Notes under the pieces: generated by a model
The model's input: only the letters and a program-made list of their open reading frames with translations
The model's database searches: none
What the model was told of the DNA's origin: nothing
Translations under genes and position numbers: made by a program
Shown: one piece after another, positions 35,132 through 44,230 of the stretch
Position numbering within the stretch: position 1 is the first letter of the stretch
Layout: each line of letters starts with the position of its first letter
Source of the DNA: Streptomyces dangxiongensis
GTDB lineage: Bacteria; Actinomycetota; Actinomycetes; Streptomycetales; Streptomycetaceae
Reading direction: 5' to 3'
DNA length: 64,000 nt
Assembly (NCBI RefSeq): GCF_003675325.1
Contig: NZ_CP033073.1
Coordinates: forward strand, 5,394,001-5,458,000

Positions 35132-36856
35132 TCAGACGACGGGGGAGTGCAGGCTCGCGGTGGCCTCGGGGAAGCAGCGCGGGTCGTCCCAGAGGAGCTG
35201 GAGGTCTCGCGCCCAGTGCAGGTCCGGCTCGTCGGCGGCGTCCGCGGCCAGCCGCAGGGACAGGATGTGGCGCGGGAGTTCGGCGGGCGGGACCTCCGCG
35301 ACCGACACGGCTAGCTGGTCGAGGAACGCCCCGCCGGGGCAGGGCTGTTCCGTGGGCCCGGGGTGGCCCGGGTCCGTGTGCGCGGTGTGGGGGCAGCCGG
35401 TCCGGGACCACAGCAGGACGGGGACGGGCACGGTGAGACCGACCTCGAAGTGGCCGCGTGCCGCCGTGGGCGGGGAGGCGTAGCCGGCCAGTCCGGCGTC
35501 GCCGTCCCACAGCCGCTTGCGCAGGCTCGGCGGGCGCTCGGCGGTGCCGCACTCCACGCGGTGCACCTCGACCCCCTGTCCGGCGGAGTCCAGCTTCTGC
35601 CACTTCTTGCGAAGCTGGTGGCGCAGCCGGCCACTGTGGTGGCGTGCCCGGTCGGTCACCACGAGGGGATACGCGCACCCGAGGGGGGTGCTGTCCTCCG
35701 CGCCGCACTCCCAGTGCGCCACCGCCTCGTTGAGCCACTCGCGCGGCAGGACGAACGTCACCAGCTCGTCGGCGTCCGGGGCGAGCTGGGCGACGGCCTC
35801 GTCGATGCGGCTCTGGACGTAGGCCCGCACACCGGTCCGCGGCAGCCGGCCCGCGCCCACCGGACGGCGCTGTCCGTCGCGGTACGCGGACACCTCCACG
35901 GTCACCTGGTCGGGACCGGCGCCGCTGTGCTCGATCTCGACGACGACCGGAGCCCAGGCCGGCGACGCCGGAGGGGCGGGAGGGGCCGGGGCCGCGTCCA
36001 GCAGTTCCCCGAGGCGGGCGGCGAACCGGTTCACCGCCTCCGGATCCGGCACCTCCCACTGCACGTACGCGGCAGCCGCCCACAGGGAGGGGAAGCCGCC
36101 CGCGGGCAGGGGCGGCCCGAACGCGCCCACCGCGTCCACGTAGAGCCGGTTCGGATCGCAGCCGCGGCCGGCGTCCGAGTCGCCTCCGCGGCCGGCGCCC
36201 GCGGCCCGCCGCAGCAGGGCGTACAGCCGCCGGCGGCTGTCGTCCCGGTGGCCGGGGGTGGGCACCAGCTCGCCCAGTTCGGGCCAGTACCGGGCCATCA
36301 CGTCCAGCGGCAGCATCCGGCCCTTGCGCACCGCCGGCGCGTCCAGGGCCGCGGTGACCATGCCGGCGACCCTGCCGTCCGGCAGGGTCGCCGCCGCCCC
36401 GCTGAATCCGGCCACGAGCGGCTGCCCGTGCCCGTGCCAGGCGACCAGTTCCAGCCACTCGCCGGCGATCAACTGGCCGGAGACGGCCTGGTACTCGGCG
36501 AGGGTGCCCTCGTCGTAACCCTCGGGGAAGCCGTACGCGATCAGTTTGGGGTACGGCTCCGTGTACGCGGCGTCCGGCGGCGCGAAGCCGGCCGGCGCGA
36601 GCGGGACGTCCCGCTCCAGTTCCAGTACGGCCACGTCACCGGGGTCGGTGACGTCGCCCGCCCAGCCGCCGTGGGCGACGACCGAGGCGGACAGCTCGCC
36701 CAGCTCCCGGGCGTGCGGGAAGGAGACGGTCACCGCCGCCGTGCCGCTGCCCTCGACCACGTGGGCACAGGTGAGGACCCGGCGGCCGGTGATCAGGAAC
36801 CCGGCCCCCACCTCGTGGCCGCAGACGATCCGGGCGTGCCAGGCAGCACTGCTCAT
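35132..36856 (-). CDS. Trypsin-like serine protease with long C-terminal region (VMAP-type)
   Basis: A 574-aa protein without a signal peptide. The N-terminal 190 residues form a trypsin-like domain with His in LTCAHVVEG, Asp in GDVAVLELERD and Ser in VAGFSGAAATLPDG, so the triad appears intact. A linker leads to a region of about 330 residues (EVPDPEAVNRFAARLGELLD ... SLHSPVV). It contains beta-rich segments and WLNEAVAHWECG-like motifs that recall vWA-MoxR-associated protein (VMAP) C-termini; that part is inference. The protein would act inside the cell, perhaps cutting a partner after ATPase activation. Its ATG overlaps the upstream gene's TGA by one base. Confidence 0.8.
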   Translation of the reverse strand: MSSAAWHARIVCGHEVGAGFLITGRRVLTCAHVVEGSGTAAVTVSFPHARELGELSASVVAHGGWAGDVTDPGDVAVLELERDVPLAPAGFAPPDAAYTEPYPKLIAYGFPEGYDEGTLAEYQAVSGQLIAGEWLELVAWHGHGQPLVAGFSGAAATLPDGRVAGMVTAALDAPAVRKGRMLPLDVMARYWPELGELVPTPGHRDDSRRRLYALLRRAAGAGRGGDSDAGRGCDPNRLYVDAVGAFGPPLPAGGFPSLWAAAAYVQWEVPDPEAVNRFAARLGELLDAAPAPPAPPASPAWAPVVVEIEHSGAGPDQVTVEVSAYRDGQRRPVGAGRLPRTGVRAYVQSRIDEAVAQLAPDADELVTFVLPREWLNEAVAHWECGAEDSTPLGCAYPLVVTDRARHHSGRLRHQLRKKWQKLDSAGQGVEVHRVECGTAERPPSLRKRLWDGDAGLAGYASPPTAARGHFEVGLTVPVPVLLWSRTGCPHTAHTDPGHPGPTEQPCPGGAFLDQLAVSVAEVPPAELPRHILSLRLAADAADEPDLHWARDLQLLWDDPRCFPEATASLHSPVV

Positions 36857-37260
36857 CACCGGTCGGCGGCCTCCGGGACCGGCGCGGCCTGGCCCGGCAC
36901 ACTCCGCCCCGGCGCGGGCTCCGCGGGTGCCGTCGGCTCCGGCTGCTGTCCGGGGGACCAGCTCAGCTTGACCACCAGGTGGCCCTCCGTCGATCCCTTC
37001 GCGATGACGGCACCGGCCTCCGCGGACATCCGCACCCCGAACTCGATCTCCACCGCGTCGGGGCGCAGGCTGCCGTCCCGGAACACCCGCAGCGCGGCCG
37101 AGGCCGCCGCCCGTACGCCCTCCAGGGCGCCCTCGAAGGTCCGCGCCGCCTGCGCCGGTCCGTCGCCGCGCGAGACGAGTCGGGCACCGGACCGGGTCAC
37201 CACGTCCTCCACCACGACCCGCGCGCCGTCCTCGGTCGTGAACTCCACCAGCCCGTCCAT
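36856..37260 (-). CDS. CU044_2847-type protein (trypsin-co-occurring domain 1, Trypco1)
   Basis: A 134-aa protein. It opens MDGLVEFTTEDGARVVVEDV and has the RTFEGALEGVRAAASAAL and DAVEIEFGVRMSAEAGAVIAK segments typical of the CU044_2847/Trypco1 family. Family members occur next to trypsin-like peptidases and are predicted to be their substrates or activators. The last 35 residues are Pro/Ala-rich and probably disordered. It is the first gene of the four-gene cassette, coupled to the protease by TGATG. GGGGGAG lies about 10 nt upstream of its ATG. It is divergent from the secreted subtilase across 228 bp. Confidence 0.8.
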   Translation of the reverse strand: MDGLVEFTTEDGARVVVEDVVTRSGARLVSRGDGPAQAARTFEGALEGVRAAASAALRVFRDGSLRPDAVEIEFGVRMSAEAGAVIAKGSTEGHLVVKLSWSPGQQPEPTAPAEPAPGRSVPGQAAPVPEAADR

Positions 37261-37488
37261 GGCGCCGCTCGCTCCCCCGTCGTACCTGACCTGCTGACAA
37301 CTCTCATGGTACGGACGGCGCTTCGGGTGTCCCACCGTTGACGGCGCGCGGCGAGGTGTCGGCCGAGGTTGGCGAGAACCCGCCACCGCGCCGGCCCGGC
37401 CGCCCCGGCGGCCTTCCCGTCGCGCGCCCCGCCCGGCACTCTGCACAGCGGTCCCGGCCTCGCACACGGACGTGGAAGAGGGGCGTCG

Positions 37489-40400
37489 ATGAGAAGAGAA
37501 CCGGTCGGACGCGGGGCGGCGCTGTGGGCGGCCGGGCTCGTGCTGACGCTGTCGCCGACGGCGACGGGAACGCCGCAGGCAGCGGCAGCGGCGACAGCAG
37601 GGGCGACGGCGGCGGCGCCGGCTGCCGTGGGCGGTGCGCCGCGGGCCCCGCGCACGACGGCCGCCGCCCGGACCGTCACCCTCGTCACCGGCGACCGGGT
37701 GACCGTCACCGACCTCGGGCACGGCAGGAGGACGGTCACCGTGCGCCGCCCGCCCGGGGCCACCGGTGCCGTGCGGACGCGGACGAGCGACGGCGACCTG
37801 ACCGTCGTACCGGACGAGGCGCTGCCGTATCTGCGGGCCGGGACGCTGGACCGGCGGCTGTTCGACGTGAGCGGGCTTATCCGGCAGGGGTTCACGGACG
37901 CCGGGACCGACGCGCTGCCGCTGATCCTGGCCTACGGCAGGAACGCGCGGGCCGCCGTCCCGGCCGGAGCCGAGCGGATCCGCACACTGGCCAGTGTCCG
38001 AGGGGCGGCCGTCGAGGCCGGCCGGGGGCGCACCTTCTGGCGGGCGTTCACCGCTTCGTCCGGCATCGACCGGGTGTGGCTCGACGGGCGGGTGACGGCC
38101 CGTCTGGCCGAGAGCAACGCCCAGATCGGCACCCGGGTGGCGTGGGACGCGGGGCTGACCGGGAAGGGCGTCACCGTCGCCGTCCTGGACACCGGCGCCG
38201 ACCTGAGCCACCCCGACCTCGCCGGCCGGGTCGACGAGGCGAGGAGTTTCGTCGACGGGCAGGAGGTCGTCGACCGCGACGGGCACGGCACCCACGTCAC
38301 CTCCGTCGTCGGCGGCAGCGGTGCCGCCTCCGGCGGCCGGGAGCGGGGCGTGGCGCCGGGCGTGACACTCGCCGTCGGCAAGGTGCTCGGCGACCAGGGC
38401 TCGGGCAGCGAGTCCCAGATCATCGCCGGCATGGAGTGGGCCGCACGGGACGTGCACGCCCGGATCGTCTCGATGAGCCTGGGCACGGCGGAGGCCAGCG
38501 ACGGCACCGACCCGATGGCCAGGGCGCTCGACACCCTGTCCCGGGAGACCGGCGCGCTGTTCGTCGTCGCCGCCGGCAACGCCGGCGCCCCGTCCTCCAT
38601 CGGTTCGCCCGGCGCCGCCGACGCCGCCCTCACCGTCGGCGCGGTCGACGCCGACGACCACGCGGCCCCCTTCACCTCCGCCGGCCCCCGCTACGGCGAC
38701 AACGCCCTGAAACCGGACCTCGCCGCCCCCGGCGTCGGCGTCCTCGCCGCCCGCTCCCACCTCGCGCCCGGCGACGGCTACTACACCGCCATGAGCGGTA
38801 CGTCCATGGCGGCCCCGCAGGTCGCGGGCGCCGCGGCGCTGCTCGCCGAGGAACACCCCGGCCTCACCGGCCCCCAGTTGAAGAACGCGCTGATGTCCGG
38901 CGCACGGCGACTGGACGCCTCCCCCTACGTGCTGGGCGCCGGACGGGTGAGCGTGCCGGACGCGGTGCGGGCGACGGTCACCGCGACGGGCAGCGCCGAC
39001 CTCGGCTTCCACAGCCGGCCGCGGGACACCGACGAACCGGTCACCCGGACCCTCACCTACACCAACACCGCCGCCGGACCGGCCGAGTTGCGGCTGTCGG
39101 TGCGGGGCGCCCCGGACGGGGTCGCCACCCTCGCCGACGACACCCTCACCGTGCCCGCGCACGGCACCGCCTCCACCACCGTCACCGGCGACGCCTCCCG
39201 GGCGCCGGCCGGTACGACCAGCGGGTGGGTGGTGGCCGTGGACGGGACCGGCGCCATCGTCGCGCACACCGTGTTCGGGCTGGTCAAGGAGGAGCGGTAC
39301 ACGCTCACCGTCCATGTCCGGGACCGCGCGGGAGGCCCGGCCCCCGCCGACCTCACCGTCCAGCGGCTCGCCGCCGGCGAGGACGCCCAGCAGGCCCGGG
39401 TGGACGACTCCGGCACGCTCGCGCTGCGCCTGCCACCCGGCACCTACGCCCTCGTCACCTTCCTCGACGTGCCCGGCGGTCACGGCCCCGACTCCCTCGG
39501 CCTCGGCTTCCTCACGGCCCCCGGGACCGTCCTCGACCGGGACCGCGACGTCACCCTGGACGGGCGCCGGCTGCGGGAGGTGGCGGCACGCGTGGACCGG
39601 CGCACCGAGACCCGCCAGCTCGTCATGGAGTACGACCGCCGGGCCGGCGGCGCCGACCTGTCCGGCGCCGTCCAGGTGCCCCTCACCTACGACAGCGTCC
39701 TCGCCGCGCCCACGCCCCGGGTCGCCCGGGGCACCTTCGAGTACCGGACCGTGTGGCGGCTGGCCGCGCCCCGGCTGGAGGTCAGGGGCGTCACCGAGGC
39801 GACCGTCCAGCCGGGCGGCACCCTCGTCGGGGGCCGCACGCGACTGCCCCTGGTGGACGTGGCCGACGGACCGGTCACCGGGGTGTCCGGCAAGGCGGTC
39901 CTCGCCCGTCTCGCCGACGGCACCGACCCGGCCGCGCTCGCCCGTGCCGCCGAGGACGCCGGCGCCCGGGCCCTGTTCGTCACGGACGACGTCCCCGGCC
40001 GGCTGACGGCCTGGTGGGGCACCGACGACAACACCGACCGGCCGCTGACGATCGCCACGGTGAACCGGGCGGACGCGGCCCGCCTGCGGGCGGCGGGCCG
40101 CGTCGACATGACCGGCAGGGCCTACCCGCCGTACGTCTACGACCTCACGCAGGGCCACCGGGGCGCGATCCCGGACCGGGACCTCACGTACGCGCCCGGC
40201 CGGGGTGAACTGGCCGCCGTGCACGTCCGGTTCCACGCCGCCGGTTCGCGGGACGGCGGCGAGTTCCGGTACTCGCTCACCGACGCCTTCCCGGTCGGAC
40301 TCGGCTTCCAGGAGCGCGTCGCCCTGCCCTCCGAGCGCACCGACTACGTCTCCGCCGGACCCGGCCGGCGCTGGCAGGAGACCGTCACGGCCGCCGACGG

Positions 40401-41151
40401 CGCCCTGGAGGAACGCGGCGGGCTCGTCCGCTACACCGGCGGTACCCGGCCGGCACTGGACTGGTTCGGTCCCGTGTGGCATCCGTGGCTGGGTACCGGA
40501 CTCGGCCGGGGCCAGGAACGCGCCGGTGACCGGATCCGGCTGGACACCCCCGGCTGGGGCGACTCCGGGCCCGGCCACACCGGCTCCGGGGACGTGTGGA
40601 GCGGGAGCAGCGGGATGACCCAGACCACCGCCGTCCGCCTGGACGGCACCCTGGCCGACCGGCGCACCGGATCCGCCGTCCAGGTCGAGGGCGCGCCCGC
40701 CGACGAGCACACGTACACGGTCGTCACCGACACCGCCCTGGACGCCGGCCGCTGGCCGCTGGCCACCCGGGGCCACAGCGAGTGGACGTTCCGCTCGGCG
40801 GCCACCCCGGAGGACCACTGGACCGCCCTGCCGCTGATCAACCTCGTCTGCCGCCCGCGCACCGGCCTCGCCGGCACCGTGCCCGGCGGGCGGCGGACAC
40901 CGGTCACGCTGCACGCGGAGTACGTGGCGGACGCCCCGGGCACCGGGACGCTCGGCGACGCCCGCCTGGAGGTGTCGTACGACGCCGGCCGGACCTGGCG
41001 GCCGGTGCCGCTGGCGGGCCGGGACGCCTCCTGGCACGGCACCCTGACCGTGCCGCGCACCGCGTCCGACATCTCCCTGCGGGCCTCGGCCCACGACGAC
41101 CGGGGCGGCTCGGTGACCCAGGAGATCGTCCGGGCGGTGGCGGTGCGCTGA
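37489..41151 (+). CDS. Large secreted subtilisin-like serine protease (S8)
   Basis: A 1220-aa extracellular protease. The signal peptide covers about residues 1-35 (MRREPVGRGAALWAAGLVLT). A propeptide follows to about residue 205. The catalytic domain has Asp in VAVLDTGADLSHPDL, His in DGHGTHVTS and Ser in SGTSMAAPQVAG, all intact. The oxyanion Asn is in VVAAGNAG. About 700 residues of beta-rich C-terminal region follow, with no LPXTG anchor. It starts after a GGAAGAGGGG sequence. Its stop nearly meets that of the convergent carboxyltransferase, so no terminator lies between them. The target protein is unknown; nutrient scavenging or envelope maturation are the usual roles. Confidence 0.93.
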   Translation: MRREPVGRGAALWAAGLVLTLSPTATGTPQAAAAATAGATAAAPAAVGGAPRAPRTTAAARTVTLVTGDRVTVTDLGHGRRTVTVRRPPGATGAVRTRTSDGDLTVVPDEALPYLRAGTLDRRLFDVSGLIRQGFTDAGTDALPLILAYGRNARAAVPAGAERIRTLASVRGAAVEAGRGRTFWRAFTASSGIDRVWLDGRVTARLAESNAQIGTRVAWDAGLTGKGVTVAVLDTGADLSHPDLAGRVDEARSFVDGQEVVDRDGHGTHVTSVVGGSGAASGGRERGVAPGVTLAVGKVLGDQGSGSESQIIAGMEWAARDVHARIVSMSLGTAEASDGTDPMARALDTLSRETGALFVVAAGNAGAPSSIGSPGAADAALTVGAVDADDHAAPFTSAGPRYGDNALKPDLAAPGVGVLAARSHLAPGDGYYTAMSGTSMAAPQVAGAAALLAEEHPGLTGPQLKNALMSGARRLDASPYVLGAGRVSVPDAVRATVTATGSADLGFHSRPRDTDEPVTRTLTYTNTAAGPAELRLSVRGAPDGVATLADDTLTVPAHGTASTTVTGDASRAPAGTTSGWVVAVDGTGAIVAHTVFGLVKEERYTLTVHVRDRAGGPAPADLTVQRLAAGEDAQQARVDDSGTLALRLPPGTYALVTFLDVPGGHGPDSLGLGFLTAPGTVLDRDRDVTLDGRRLREVAARVDRRTETRQLVMEYDRRAGGADLSGAVQVPLTYDSVLAAPTPRVARGTFEYRTVWRLAAPRLEVRGVTEATVQPGGTLVGGRTRLPLVDVADGPVTGVSGKAVLARLADGTDPAALARAAEDAGARALFVTDDVPGRLTAWWGTDDNTDRPLTIATVNRADAARLRAAGRVDMTGRAYPPYVYDLTQGHRGAIPDRDLTYAPGRGELAAVHVRFHAAGSRDGGEFRYSLTDAFPVGLGFQERVALPSERTDYVSAGPGRRWQETVTAADGALEERGGLVRYTGGTRPALDWFGPVWHPWLGTGLGRGQERAGDRIRLDTPGWGDSGPGHTGSGDVWSGSSGMTQTTAVRLDGTLADRRTGSAVQVEGAPADEHTYTVVTDTALDAGRWPLATRGHSEWTFRSAATPEDHWTALPLINLVCRPRTGLAGTVPGGRRTPVTLHAEYVADAPGTGTLGDARLEVSYDAGRTWRPVPLAGRDASWHGTLTVPRTASDISLRASAHDDRGGSVTQEIVRAVAVR

Positions 41152-41152
41152 C

Positions 41153-42562
41153 CTACGGCCGGGGCCGTCCCCCGCGGCCGGCCCCACCTGGGCCCTCCGC
41201 GGACCCCTCGTGCGTCACGATGCCCCGCACCACTCCCAGTTCCACCAGGTCCTGTGGCCGCAGACGAAGCTGCCCCGCGGTCGCCTCCACCTGCCCGGGC
41301 CCGCGTTTGAGGATCGCGGCGGCGAGTTCCGGGGCGATCACCGAGAAATAACTGTCCGGGGTGGCCCAGGTGTTGCCGGGCGCCGCCAGCGCCAGGGCCC
41401 CGCCGGAGCCGCCCTCGCCGATGACGAGGGTGGTGACCGGCACGCGGGCGGCGGCGACCGCGCCGAACACCTCGGCGATGGCCGGGCCGGCGCCCTGCCG
41501 CTCCGCCTCCGCGTCGTTGGCGGCGCCCGGGGTGTCCACCAGGGTCAGCACCGGTGCCCCCAGCCGGTCCGCCAGCCGGATGAGCCGGGCGGCGGTGCGG
41601 TACCCGGCGGGACGGGTCGCCGCCCCGGTCTGCGCCGCGTACGCCACGGTACGGCCGTCCCGCTCGCCGAACCCGCACAGCATGCCGTCGGTGTCCGTGC
41701 CCCCGCACCGGTCGCCGCTGATGCCGGCCCGGTGGGTGAAGTAGGCGTCCAGATAGGCCCGGCAGCGCGGCCGTCGCGGCGAACGGGCCCGCCGTACGGC
41801 CTCCCAGCCGGTACCGGGCAGTCCGGCGGCACCGAGAGCGGCCGGCACGTCCGCGGCCACGACCCGCCCGCCGTCCAGGGGCGTGCCGCGGGACAGCAGC
41901 CGCAGCCACCGGCCCAGCACCTCCCGCACCTCGGCCGGCTCCACCACCGCGTCCACCGAACCCGCCGCCACCTGCGCCTCGGCCGTGTAGGCCGCCGGGT
42001 CGGCGTCCGGGGGACGCACGCGGGAGCCGGCGAAGCCCACCTGGGCACCGGGCAGGGCCAGGACGACGTCCGCGCCCGCGCCCAGCGTGGCCCAGCCGCC
42101 GCCGGTCGTCGGGTCCCGCAGGACCGCGATCTGGGGCAGGCCGGCCTCCCTGGTGAGCGCGGACTGACGGGCGACCCGCTGGAGCTGGGTCAGCGCGAGC
42201 ATGCCCTCCTGCATCCGGCTGCCGCCGGTCGCGACGAGCGGCACGACCGGCAGCCGGTGCGCGCGGGCATGCGTGTACGCCGCCACCAGCCGGTCCCCGG
42301 TGCGTTCGCCGAGCGAGCCGCCCAGGAAGCCGAACTCGAAGGCGATCAGCACGGCCCGGGTGCCCGCGACGCTCGCGGTGCCGCAGACGACCGACTCCCG
42401 CTCGCCGGTGCGGCCGGCGGCGCGGGCGCGCGAGGCGTCGTAGCCCTGCCAGCCGAGCGGGCCGTCCGGCCCCGACTCCTCCGGCGGCGCGGGGAGGTCA
42501 CGGAAGCTGCCGGCGTCCGTGACGAGCGCCAGCACCTCCCGCGCGGACAGCCGTTCAGGCAC
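41153..42562 (-). CDS. Acyl-CoA carboxylase-type carboxyltransferase (fused beta/alpha halves)
   Basis: A 469-aa protein with two crotonase-like halves. The N-terminal half is AccD-like (FEFGFLGGSLGERTGDRL, VATGGSRMQEGML). The C-terminal half is AccA-like (TLVDTPGAANDAEAERQGAG, VIGEGGSGGALALAA, MSE-type positions in TPDSYFSVIAPE). Carboxyltransferases move CO2 from carboxybiotin to acyl-CoA. It starts 8 nt inside the end of matB, so the two are coupled and probably both supply malonyl- or methylmalonyl-CoA. No biotin carrier is in the window, so it would borrow a housekeeping AccA-type subunit. A related decarboxylase activity cannot be excluded. Confidence 0.83.
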   Translation of the reverse strand: MPERLSAREVLALVTDAGSFRDLPAPPEESGPDGPLGWQGYDASRARAAGRTGERESVVCGTASVAGTRAVLIAFEFGFLGGSLGERTGDRLVAAYTHARAHRLPVVPLVATGGSRMQEGMLALTQLQRVARQSALTREAGLPQIAVLRDPTTGGGWATLGAGADVVLALPGAQVGFAGSRVRPPDADPAAYTAEAQVAAGSVDAVVEPAEVREVLGRWLRLLSRGTPLDGGRVVAADVPAALGAAGLPGTGWEAVRRARSPRRPRCRAYLDAYFTHRAGISGDRCGGTDTDGMLCGFGERDGRTVAYAAQTGAATRPAGYRTAARLIRLADRLGAPVLTLVDTPGAANDAEAERQGAGPAIAEVFGAVAAARVPVTTLVIGEGGSGGALALAAPGNTWATPDSYFSVIAPELAAAILKRGPGQVEATAGQLRLRPQDLVELGVVRGIVTHEGSAEGPGGAGRGGRPRP

Positions 42563-44000
42563 CGGTCAGCGCCCGCTTCATGATCTTCCCCATGTCGTTG
42601 CGGGGGAGGGCCTCCAGGTAGCGGACGACCCGGGGACGCTTGTGCGGGGCCAGCCGCCGGGCCACATGGTCCGCCAGCTCCTCGGTGCCGGGCGGGGTCC
42701 CCGGCTCCGCGGGCACGATCCAGGCCACGATCCGCTCGCCCAGGTCGGCGTCGGGTTCCCCGGTGACCGCCGCCTCCCGCACCCCCGGATGCTCCAGCAG
42801 CGCGTTCTCGATCTCACCGGCCCCGATCTTGTAACCACCGCTCTTGATCAGGTCGGTGGCCTTGCGCCCGACGATGCGGACGTAGCCGTCGGGCTCGCGC
42901 ACGGCCATGTCGCCGGTGCGGAACCAGCCGTCGGCGGTGTACGCGGCGGCGGTGGCGTCGGGCCGGTTCAGGTACTCGGTGAACAGGTGGGGTCCGCGCA
43001 CCTGGATCTCGCCCACGCTCTCCCCGTCGTACCCGGTGATCTCCGAGCCGTCCTCCTCCACCAGCCGCAGCTCCACGCCCGGCAGCGGCACCCCGACCGT
43101 GCCCGCCCGGGCCTCCCCGTCGGCGCGCACACTGGTGTTCATCAGCGTCTCGGTCATGCCGTACCGCTCGATCACCCGGCGCCCGGTGGCGGCGGCGATC
43201 CGCTCGTGGTCGTGCACGGGCAGCGCCGCCGACCCCGAGACCAGCAGCCGGGCCCGACCCAGCGCCCCCGCCAGCTCCGGGTCGCCGGGCAGGGCCTCGG
43301 CGATGCGGTGGTACATCGTCGGCACCCCGAACACCATGGTCGCGCCGTCGTTCAGCTCCCGGGCCACGCCCTGGGGGGAGAACCGCCCCAGGTGCCGCAC
43401 CGAGCCGCCGCGCCGCAGCGGGCCCAGGACGCCCAGCACCAGCCCGTGCACATGGAACAGGGGCAGCCCGTGCACCAGCACGTCGTCCGCGGTCCACTGC
43501 CAGGCGTCGGCGAGCGCGTCCAGGGTGGTGGCCAGGGCCCGGCGGGGCAGCACCGCGCCCTTGGGCGGACCGGTGGTGCCGGAGGTGTAGACGACCAGCG
43601 CCGGGTCACCGTCCGCCGCCCGCTCCTCGGGGACGGTGCCGGTGGCGAAGGCGTCGACGTCGGTCCGGGGCAGCGCCCCGAGGACGGGCGGCAACTGGGC
43701 CCCGGGGGCGGCGAGGACCAGCGACGGCGCGCTGTCCGACAGGATGTGCGCCAGCTCCTTCTCGCCCGACCTCGGGTTCAGCGGCACCGCGGCCACCCCG
43801 GCCAGCAGCGCGCCGGTGACGGCGACGGCCGTCTCCAGCTCGGGGGTGGCCCACACGGCGACCCGTCCGGTGCCCGCCAGCCGGCCGGCGAGGGCCCCGG
43901 CGGCGCCCGCGAGCCCGCCGTACGTCAGGGTCCGCGGGCCGAACCGCAGGGCGGCCCGCTCGCCCGGACCGTCCGTCAGAGCGGGGAAGAGAGAGGACAC
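42555..44000 (-). CDS. matB: Malonyl/methylmalonyl-CoA synthetase MatB
   Basis: A 481-aa ANL-superfamily ligase joining malonate or methylmalonate to CoA via an acyl-AMP. The P-loop is VVYTSGTTGPPKGAV. Also present are GLPLFHVHGLVLG, IERYGMTETLMN, the hinge WFRTGDMAV and the catalytic Lys in MGKIMKRAL. The sequence closely resembles what I recall of S. coelicolor MatB (SCO2444). The start is GTG at 44000 (VSSLFPALTDG), 8 nt after AAGGAG; the GTG at 44009 abuts that site directly. It provides extender units for polyketides or feeds malonate use, and is coupled to the carboxyltransferase downstream. Confidence 0.93.
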   Translation of the reverse strand: MSSLFPALTDGPGERAALRFGPRTLTYGGLAGAAGALAGRLAGTGRVAVWATPELETAVAVTGALLAGVAAVPLNPRSGEKELAHILSDSAPSLVLAAPGAQLPPVLGALPRTDVDAFATGTVPEERAADGDPALVVYTSGTTGPPKGAVLPRRALATTLDALADAWQWTADDVLVHGLPLFHVHGLVLGVLGPLRRGGSVRHLGRFSPQGVARELNDGATMVFGVPTMYHRIAEALPGDPELAGALGRARLLVSGSAALPVHDHERIAAATGRRVIERYGMTETLMNTSVRADGEARAGTVGVPLPGVELRLVEEDGSEITGYDGESVGEIQVRGPHLFTEYLNRPDATAAAYTADGWFRTGDMAVREPDGYVRIVGRKATDLIKSGGYKIGAGEIENALLEHPGVREAAVTGEPDADLGERIVAWIVPAEPGTPPGTEELADHVARRLAPHKRPRVVRYLEALPRNDMGKIMKRALTGA

Positions 44001-44230
44001 GCGACGCACTCCTTACTGTCGACGGTGCCGACCGCCGGGGACGACAGCACCCTTCCTACACCAGACCCCGCCGGCCGACGACCGCCCTCGGACCGGTGAG
44101 GCATCCACCACATCGGCGACCACGCGCCCGCCCGCGGGGGAAGGCCAAATGGCGTGCTGGGGCCGCCCGGTGCTTGTTAGCCTCGCAGCGCGTCCGCCGA
44201 TCGAACCGCCGTACGAAAGAGAGCCCGCCC

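Noticed and set aside
36856..41187. A 1443-codon minus-strand frame across the subtilase.
   Set aside because: It reads antisense to an intact S8 protease. Only its last 134 codons (36856-37260) are a real gene with a start, a ribosome-binding site and a family match.
42555..44009. GTG at 44009 as the matB start.
   Set aside because: AAGGA abuts this codon, leaving no spacing. The next in-frame GTG (44000) has correct spacing and matches the N-terminus I recall for MatB.
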